Positions 16,192 through 19,729 of a stretch of DNA of 19,729 bases are shown in pieces. Numbering within the stretch: the first letter of the stretch is position 1; each line of letters begins with the position of its first letter. The translations under genes and the position numbers were made by a program. The DNA is from Fructobacillus cardui (GTDB lineage Bacteria > Bacillota > Bacilli > Lactobacillales > Lactobacillaceae). The notes below the pieces were generated by a model. It had not been told where the DNA came from, ran no database searches, and saw only the letters and a list, made by a program, of their open reading frames with translations. The DNA lies in assembly GCF_023218935.1 (NCBI RefSeq), contig NZ_JAJIAL010000016.1; one strand, written 5' to 3'.

Positions 16192-16722
16192 TTAACGAAC
16201 GATAGCAACATGTACCAACTTAACGATACCAACTACCAGTAGCATAATTCCGAAGAATTCCCACAAGAACAGCCCACCAAATAATGGACTAAACACCAAC
16301 GTTACTCCGGCCAGCAAACTGATTAAGGCAGAAATGAATGTCCATACTCGATTACTTCCCCAGCGATTGATGATTGTCATTTGAACAATACCTTCAATAG
16401 CCCATGTCAAACCAGTTAATATTCCTACTACAACAAGAAGTGATAAGGTCGCCGTTTCGATATCAAGGAAGATAAACAGACCAGCTACCATGTAAAGAAT
16501 TGACATGATAATACCGATGATACGGTTCGACTTTCCTTGGTCAGTATCACGAAGAGAAACTAGTAACTTCGACACCCCAATTGCCAAAAAAGCAAATCCA
16601 ATCATACCCGCTACAAAACTGGCACTCTTTTCAGGCCACACAGTAATAAACGCGCCCATGATTGTAGAAATCAAGCCATCAATCCCAATTGTGCGTCGAA
16701 CTCTTGATGTAAAAGCATCCAT
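16192..16722 (-). CDS. HdeD/DUF308-like six-span membrane protein (moron candidate)
   Basis: A 176-residue integral membrane protein. Six hydrophobic spans can be read at about residues 13-33, 35-55, 68-85, 91-112, 124-143 and 150-172, with paired-helix repeats such as GIIMSILYMVAGLFIFLDIE and VVVGILTGLTWAIEGIVQMT. The length and the three tandem two-span units match the HdeD/DUF308 family, linked in enterobacteria to acid resistance and in Gram-positives mostly uncharacterised. The ATG follows AGGAGATATTTGAA. It has its own promoter-like element and is bracketed by terminators, unlike its packed neighbours, so it looks like a cargo gene expressed from the prophage to change the host envelope. 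The effect on the host is unknown. Confidence 0.8.
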   Translation of the reverse strand: MDAFTSRVRRTIGIDGLISTIMGAFITVWPEKSASFVAGMIGFAFLAIGVSKLLVSLRDTDQGKSNRIIGIIMSILYMVAGLFIFLDIETATLSLLVVVGILTGLTWAIEGIVQMTIINRWGSNRVWTFISALISLLAGVTLVFSPLFGGLFLWEFFGIMLLVVGIVKLVHVAIVR

Positions 16723-16740
16723 TTCAAATATCTCCTAAAC

Positions 16741-16763
16741 AATAATTTTTATTCACAATTATT
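16741..16763 (-). promoter_or_regulatory. Perfect inverted repeat in the leader of the HdeD-like gene
   Basis: AATAATT and AATTATT are separated by nine bases, just downstream of the predicted transcription start and upstream of the ribosome binding site. This could be an operator or a small leader hairpin. The sequence is AT-only, so chance is a real alternative. Confidence 0.35.
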
Positions 16764-16772
16764 ATATATCAA

Positions 16773-16800
16773 ATAATAAATCATTGCTATTTAATATCAA
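16773..16800 (-). promoter_or_regulatory. Promoter of the HdeD-like gene
   Basis: On the minus strand TTGATA (16795-16800), a 16-base spacer and TATTAT (16773-16778) form a sigma-A type promoter in a very AT-rich stretch. A second -10 candidate, TATAAT at 16761-16766, has only a poor -35. The -35 overlaps the T-tract of the upstream terminator, so the two elements are back to back. Confidence 0.5.
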
Positions 16801-16832
16801 AAATGACCATTGCATGATTTGCAACAGTCATT
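16797..16832 (-). terminator. Strong Rho-independent terminator after the tRNA region
   Basis: The minus strand has AATGACTGTTGCA, loop AATCA, then TGCAATGGTCATT and TTTT. All 13 positions can pair (two as G-U). It ends the transcript carrying the tRNA. Confidence 0.88.
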
Positions 16833-16870
16833 ATGTACCGCAGCCACCTTCCGCCAGGAGATGACTACTA

Positions 16871-16907
16871 CTCGCTACCAAGGTATCTAATCTTGGGTCT
16901 CGGCGAG
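16871..16907 (-). ncRNA. Structured RNA segment directly downstream of the tRNA
   Basis: A nested inverted repeat: CTCGC with GCGAG outside and ACCCAAG with CTTGGT inside, loop ATTAGATAC. It begins three bases after the tRNA end. Together with the following 40 bases, which I cannot fold or identify, it fills the space up to the terminator. It could be a processing signal for the tRNA 3' end or part of an independent small RNA. Confidence 0.4.
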
Positions 16908-16910
16908 CTA

Positions 16911-16986
16911 TGGTTCTGGCTGGAGTTGAACCAACAACATCATCAGCGTAATTGCTGACGCGCTCTACCAGTTGAGCTACAGAACC
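16911..16986 (-). tRNA. tRNA gene with an oversized anticodon arm (anticodon uncertain)
   Basis: A 76-nt cloverleaf on the minus strand. The acceptor stem GGTTCTG/CAGAACC is perfect. It is followed by TA, D stem GCTC/GAGC with loop AACTGGTA, T arm GTTGG-TTCAACT-CCAGC (one G-U), five-base variable loop ATGTT, discriminator A and no encoded CCA. The anticodon arm is 20 nt instead of 17: CGTCA pairs with TGATG around a 10-nt loop, or with extra pairs an 8-nt or 6-nt loop. U33 and a purine at 37 best support anticodon TAC (Val); ACG (Arg) is the other candidate. The rest is so canonical that it is a real tRNA or a recent derivative of one. Whether it is charged and used is unknown. Confidence 0.72.
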
Positions 16987-17028
16987 ATCTGCCAACCATT
17001 CCAGGCTGACTATTTTTCAAAGGAGCGT

Positions 17029-17071
17029 GGGTGTTTCCGCACCCCGCAGAAATTCTTTTGCAAAATTTCTA
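17029..17071 (-). ncRNA. Two hairpins in the predicted late leader RNA
   Basis: On the minus strand AGAAATT-TTGCAAAAG-AATTTCT (17049-17071) is followed by GGGTG-CGGAAA-CACCC (17029-17044). Neither has a T-tract, so they are not ordinary terminators. They would be the first structures in RNA started near 17072, just before the tRNA. Confidence 0.45.
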
Positions 17072-17078
17072 TACTACA

Positions 17079-17107
17079 AATATACCACATTTTTTAAGGC
17101 CAAAAGC
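17079..17107 (-). promoter_or_regulatory. Putative activator-dependent late promoter
   Basis: An extended -10 (TGG then TATATT, the hexamer at 17079-17084) has only a poor -35 (GCTTTT, 17102-17107) at 17 bases. It lies just downstream of the late regulator gene and abuts the direct repeats. A weak -35 next to repeats suggests activation by the ArpU/Alt-like protein, as described for the late promoter of TP901-1. Confidence 0.45.
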
Positions 17108-17124
17108 GAACTCAAAACGAACTC
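17107..17124 (-). promoter_or_regulatory. Two direct repeats GAGTTCG, 11 bases apart: probable regulator binding site
   Basis: GAGTTCG occurs at 17118-17124 and again at 17107-17113 on the minus strand, separated by TTTT. The 11-base period puts both copies on one face of the helix, and the second copy touches the -35 region of the predicted late promoter. This is the layout of an activator site. Confidence 0.5.
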
Positions 17125-17127
17125 TTT

Positions 17128-17556
17128 TTAGGGGGTCAAGTTTTCCACAGGCTGAAAAAGAACGCTTTCAGTAAAATCTTTTTTAATAGCCTTCAAGTCC
17201 TTCTGACACTGCCTAACTGACTTATATAGGCGGTTAGAATCGCTGATCCACGTATGGCGTTCTCGACCATAGCGTAGTTTTAATAATTTAACATGGTATT
17301 CATCTAGTGAGAGCTCATAATTTCTAACTGTTTCTATCTTGTGCCGGAGGCACCGAACAATTTCGTCATCTTCAACTTTTGCAATTGTTGCAATTGTTGA
17401 TTCAAGAGTTGTGTTAACGTTCTTTACTCTACCACCACCAACGTTGTCATCTTGAATGTTGTGTGCATACTTCAATTCATGTATTCGCCATGCTAAATCG
17501 TGATGCCATTTACCGGAGTAATAGCACTTGAAATATTGTTCAGCTGTGTCCGCCAA
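17128..17556 (-). CDS. ArpU/RinA-like late transcription regulator
   Basis: About 142 residues. The C-terminal part carries a sigma-like helix-turn-helix (LSLDEYHVKLLKLRYGRERH, then LYKSVRQCQKDLKAIKKDF), typical of ArpU/RinA/Alt activators encoded just before the late genes. The N-terminal half contains YFKCYYSGKWHHDLAWRIHE and a helical core. I place the start at TTG 17556: the GTG at 17565 is inside AGGGGGTGAT, a near-perfect ribosome binding site whose spacing suits the TTG. It follows rusA closely. Its likely target is the promoter and direct repeats immediately downstream. Subfamily assignment is uncertain, the role less so. Confidence 0.72.
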   Translation of the reverse strand: MADTAEQYFKCYYSGKWHHDLAWRIHELKYAHNIQDDNVGGGRVKNVNTTLESTIATIAKVEDDEIVRCLRHKIETVRNYELSLDEYHVKLLKLRYGRERHTWISDSNRLYKSVRQCQKDLKAIKKDFTESVLFQPVENLTP

Positions 17557-17568
17557 ATCTATCACCCC

Positions 17569-18030
17569 CTAATAATGGTTGTTGTTAATCTGTGTGACCT
17601 CAATAACGATTTTCTCTGTTTCGCCAAAACGCTTTTTAGCGTTGATATCGCATATCATGGCATCGTCTTTCCACAAAATGCCATTTAAGGCATCCTCAGT
17701 GCTTTTAACGTAGTTACTAAGATCAGGCTTCTTATTAGGCAACAGTTCGCCCTCTACTGCCATATCGTGTTTTTTATTGCTTAATGACTTTGGCGGAAGA
17801 ATGTAGAATGTAATATTTAATTCCAACGCTCCGCTCAACGGCTCAAAGTAGTTCACACTTTTTTCCAGGTTAGCGAGATAAGCCAGCTTCTTTTTGTATT
17901 CGACTGTCTTTTTCGGATCATACAAGAAAGGCTTCCGCTTAGTGTATGTTTTTGAACGGTTATAGTCACTCTTCATACCAATACGAGGACGTTCTTGTTG
18001 CTGTGGTTTGATTTCAAACTCAATTCTCAC
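17569..18030 (-). CDS. rusA: RusA-family Holliday junction resolvase
   Basis: A 153-residue enzyme. The N-terminus FEIKPQQQERPRIGM is the RusA opening with its conserved R. The active-site block runs from residue 101: KPDLSNYVKSTEDALNGILW, then KDDAMICDINAKKRF, supplying Asp103, Asp113 and Asp122/123 as metal ligands and the following basic 'KKRFGE'. It should cut branched DNA made during recombination or replication and clear junctions before packaging. It starts with GTG at 18030 with GGAGG nine bases upstream, overlapping the preceding gene by 11 bases. Length is slightly above the usual 120-140 because of a lysine-rich insert near residues 30-50. Confidence 0.92.
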   Translation of the reverse strand: MRIEFEIKPQQQERPRIGMKSDYNRSKTYTKRKPFLYDPKKTVEYKKKLAYLANLEKSVNYFEPLSGALELNITFYILPPKSLSNKKHDMAVEGELLPNKKPDLSNYVKSTEDALNGILWKDDAMICDINAKKRFGETEKIVIEVTQINNNHY

Positions 18031-18205
18031 AGTCTGATTCCTCCACTACTGTTAGCTGATTTGCAACGATGAAACTATCAGCCCCACGCTTGTCAGTCTC
18101 TTTAAATCCATGTTCGCCAATTTTTTCAATCCGCCAAACGCCAAGAATTGAGTTGTACTCGTATACATAGTATTGATTGCCGTCTTTGTCTTGATATTTA
18201 TTCAT
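18020..18205 (-). CDS. Small protein of unknown function (61 aa)
   Basis: A 61-residue protein, MNKYQDKDGNQYYVYEYNSI and on to DSFIVANQLTVVEESDCEN. A longer form would start at TTG 18217, but no ribosome binding site precedes that codon, whereas the ATG at 18205 has GGCGG at a workable distance. The pattern of short strands (QYYVYEYNSILGVWRIEKIG) suggests a small beta-sheet domain. It overlaps the 46-residue gene before it and rusA after it. No family recognised. Confidence 0.55.
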   Translation of the reverse strand: MNKYQDKDGNQYYVYEYNSILGVWRIEKIGEHGFKETDKRGADSFIVANQLTVVEESDCEN

Positions 18206-18338
18206 TTTTACCGCCAAACTTAAATTCTCGAAGATACTTAAACATCAAATAAATAAACGCCCATAATACGCTTCCTGCTAACACCGTCAGTACTGTCGCA
18301 AACAACACCAACAAATAAATTTCAATCGTACTAATCAT
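18198..18338 (-). CDS. Small membrane protein of unknown function (46 aa)
   Basis: A 46-codon gene: ATG at 18338, stop TAA at 18198. It starts eight bases inside the end of the previous gene, with GGGTGG upstream. The product MISTIEIYLLVLFATVLTVL continues as AGSVLWAFIYLMFKYLREFK and a short polar end (FGGKNE): one long or two short hydrophobic spans followed by a basic tail. It could be a phage-coded membrane peptide of the early region. Function unknown; the overlap with both neighbours supports it as a real gene. Confidence 0.5.
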   Translation of the reverse strand: MISTIEIYLLVLFATVLTVLAGSVLWAFIYLMFKYLREFKFGGKNE

Positions 18339-18558
18339 TATTTCCACCCTCATTTTCAAACATGGCACGTTCAACCAATCCTCTTTTTTCGAGCTGTTTA
18401 AATAGTTCAGAATATCGTACGTATGTTATTAAATAAAATTCTTCAAATTTATTGACTGCTGCTTGTTCCCAATCATTTGAAATCATTTCTAAAATATCTT
18501 GGGTATGATTATTTAAGTCGTCAACATATATGCACTTTAATTCGTAAAAATTGTTCAT
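18331..18558 (-). CDS. Hypothetical acidic protein (75 aa)
   Basis: A 75-residue protein, MNNFYELKCIYVDDLNNHTQ and on to ERAMFENEGGNND. I use the ATG at 18558 because GAGGTG lies at the right spacing; the GTG three bases earlier would be too close. It shares one base with the preceding stop (TGATG). The sequence alternates a strand (YELKCIYVDD) with helices (EQAAVNKFEEFYLITYVRY), suggesting a small alpha/beta fold. No family recognised. The gene is part of the overlapping early cluster. Confidence 0.6.
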   Translation of the reverse strand: MNNFYELKCIYVDDLNNHTQDILEMISNDWEQAAVNKFEEFYLITYVRYSELFKQLEKRGLVERAMFENEGGNND

Positions 18559-18983
18559 CACTCCACCTCTTCCTTGTCATACATGTCGGGGTTGTATCCA
18601 GCTTCGATGATTTCTTTTTCAGTAAATAAATCATTAGTATTATTTGGCCGTGGAATAATTAGCCCAAAATCTTTCCTAAGATACCAAGCGTCACCATCTT
18701 CATCTGTCTTCTTATATCTCCAGTAATACTTCTTCTCTTTTTCAACAAATTGGTCATGCGCCCATTTGCGAGTAGCTGGGTTAAGAATAGCTACAATTTC
18801 TTTAGAATAACCAGAAAATGACGGATAAAAGCTCATTGATTTCTTTGGATTTGGAGCTTTTTCCCTTAATTTACCTTCAACATCAGTTGTTTCATCAAGC
18901 AAACCAAGGGGACTTATTTCATATACAGCGTCTCCAGCTCGTGCAATAGCTTGAAACTGTTCTTCAGTAAATTTTTTGTCCAT
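18558..18983 (-). CDS. Hypothetical phage protein (141 aa)
   Basis: A 141-residue acidic protein starting at ATG 18983, with AGGTG five bases upstream. It has the pieces KKYYWRYKKTDEDGDAWYL near residue 85 and LFTEKEIIEAGYNPDMYDKE near the end. The 'YYWR-K...FTE-EI...' layout resembles short early proteins common in Lactobacillales phages (in the style of DUF1642), but I would not assign the family. It has no membrane span or catalytic motif I can see. It lies between the HNH gene and the small-gene cluster, in the region usually holding non-essential host-takeover genes. Confidence 0.6.
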   Translation of the reverse strand: MDKKFTEEQFQAIARAGDAVYEISPLGLLDETTDVEGKLREKAPNPKKSMSFYPSFSGYSKEIVAILNPATRKWAHDQFVEKEKKYYWRYKKTDEDGDAWYLRKDFGLIIPRPNNTNDLFTEKEIIEAGYNPDMYDKEEVE

Positions 18984-19008
18984 AAATACACCTATACCAA
19001 TTTAATTT

Positions 19009-19515
19009 TTACCAATAATTTAAGTTGTAAATCTTGGCTATTTTTTCGTCCACAGGCACGCCTTGCAAATGATATTCAGCCATGCGCTCTTTTTCTTCGT
19101 GATGGAATAAATCGTGGTGCTGGCGACATAAAGCAATCAAACGCCGTCCCTTGTGATTAATCTTTGTGCGGTCGTTTCCCATGCCAACCTTGCTACCTGT
19201 GATGTGGTGATGGTCTGCCTTAAGTCCGTAAATCACGCACCGCTTATTCATCAGGCAGGAATACTCATAGCGAGCAATGGCTGGATCGTCTAAGTGGTCT
19301 AATGGCCGGTATCTAAGCGCTATATTGTGTTGCAAACAAAACTCGAGAAGCATATTAATCAGCAAATTAGTGTCCGACATGTTGCCAGTAGCGTCTGACA
19401 TGCTGAAGTTTTCGATTCCGTAATACTTCGCCATCTCGCTCTTGAAATAGCCGTATATTCTTTGTTCAAAATCTGCTTCGCTTCCACCAATTGCTGCAGT
19501 TGCAATGTCCTGCAT
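19009..19515 (-). CDS. HNH nuclease domain, downstream part of a TGA-split HNHc_6-like gene
   Basis: 168 residues from ATG 19515. The nuclease motif is complete: ADHHHITGSKVGMGNDRTKI, then NHKGRRLIALCRQHHDLFHH, giving the first His pair, the central Asn-His and the last His residues. This is the pattern of the putative HNHc nuclease family found in the replication modules of Lactobacillales phages. The N-terminal segment (QDIATAAIGGSEADFEQRIY) is the middle helix region of that family rather than a natural start. The real family N-terminus is encoded just upstream in the same frame and cut off by one TGA (19522-19524). No ribosome binding site precedes ATG 19515, so expression would need readthrough or re-initiation. 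Confidence 0.75.
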   Translation of the reverse strand: MQDIATAAIGGSEADFEQRIYGYFKSEMAKYYGIENFSMSDATGNMSDTNLLINMLLEFCLQHNIALRYRPLDHLDDPAIARYEYSCLMNKRCVIYGLKADHHHITGSKVGMGNDRTKINHKGRRLIALCRQHHDLFHHEEKERMAEYHLQGVPVDEKIAKIYNLNYW

Positions 19516-19521
19516 TATTGA

Positions 19522-19686
19522 TCAAGCAAATTTACGCTGTTTAGGGCTCACAGAGCGTCCATCTTGTACTCCTAGTGTAATTACACTATCTTGCGCTTTA
19601 TCGAGCTGATACAGGTTTTCTGGGCTATCTAGTTCGATTGTGACCACATTCCCCCGCCTGCTTAGTAATTTACCTGCAAATTCCAT
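19522..19686 (-). CDS. N-terminal fragment of the same HNHc nuclease gene (54 aa)
   Basis: An ATG at 19686 with GAGGTG six bases upstream opens MEFAGKLLSRRGNVVTIELD and continues to LGVQDGRSVSPKQRKFA, then TGA. 'GKLL....NVVTIELD' and 'DGRSVSPKQR' are the usual beginning of HNHc_6-type proteins. After the TGA the same frame reads SIMQDIA, so one base (for example TGG for Trp) would restore a 225-residue protein of normal length. As it stands this is a peptide with no catalytic part. It could be a nonsense mutation, a sequencing error, or an evolved split. Confidence 0.65.
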   Translation of the reverse strand: MEFAGKLLSRRGNVVTIELDSPENLYQLDKAQDSVITLGVQDGRSVSPKQRKFA

Positions 19687-19695
19687 TCAGGCACC

Positions 19696-19729
19696 TCACA
19701 GCCTCTCAATCGTCAATTTATAAATCTTG
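19696..19729 (-). CDS. C-terminal end of an unidentified upstream gene
   Basis: Only the last ten codons are visible (KIYKLTIERL then TGA at 19696). The other two frames hit stops inside the same 34 bases. The spacing of 9 bases to the next start fits an operon. Too short for any functional call. Confidence 0.3.
   Translation of the reverse strand, partial: KIYKLTIERL

Noticed and set aside
15000..17100. cos site upstream of the terminase genes
   Set aside because: No HNH gene adjoins terS, the large subunit is PBSX-type, and I see no cos-like paired repeats; headful packaging is more likely.
17350..17410. Short TTGCAATTGTTG-type repeats inside the regulator gene as a regulatory array
   Set aside because: They lie inside coding sequence, are only two adjacent copies and are explained by the codons of the repeat-like ATIATIAK segment.
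1..19729. CRISPR array, insertion sequence or attachment site
   Set aside because: No regularly spaced exact repeats, no transposase, and no integrase or duplicated core sequence within the window.

Overview
The window is a piece of a temperate siphophage genome (prophage or free phage) of a low-GC Gram-positive host. The family make-up fits Lactobacillales (Lactobacillaceae, for instance a Weissella, Leuconostoc or Lactiplantibacillus relative): PBSX-type terminase, SPP1-type portal and MuF protein, DUF4355 scaffold, TP901-1-type tail tube, Dit/Tal tail tip, ArpU/Alt-like late activator and RusA. The exact host cannot be fixed from the sequence alone. Every gene I can support lies on the minus strand, so transcription runs from the right edge to the left edge. 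No integrase, repressor, holin or endolysin lies inside the window.

Right part (19729 to about 17128) is the end of the early/replication region. It holds the tail of an unidentified gene, an HNHc nuclease gene split by one in-frame TGA, four small unknown genes, a RusA-type Holliday junction resolvase and an ArpU/RinA-like late regulator that probably starts at TTG. Next come about 400 bases without a protein gene. They hold two direct repeats beside a promoter-like element, two leader hairpins, a tRNA gene with an oversized anticodon arm, another hairpin and a strong terminator.

The middle part (16800 to 15552) is an insert between the late regulator and the packaging genes. A six-span HdeD/DUF308-like membrane protein has its own promoter and is flanked by terminators, the classic layout of a moron. 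It is followed by three overlapping tiny genes and a third terminator.

The left part (15512 to 1) is a tightly packed late operon: small and large terminase, portal, MuF protein, scaffold, major capsid protein, four head-tail joining proteins, tail tube, tail assembly chaperone G and its -1 frameshift product GT, tape measure, Dit, Tal fused to a GH25 muramidase, a baseplate/fibre protein and the first codons of a second fibre protein. Many of these genes overlap by 1 to 20 bases, which suggests translational coupling.

The points most worth checking are: the A AAT TTA slippery site that joins the two chaperone frames; the tRNA with a 20-nt anticodon arm inside a structured leader; the putative activator-controlled late promoter; the moron with three terminators upstream of the late operon; and the nonsense-split HNH gene.
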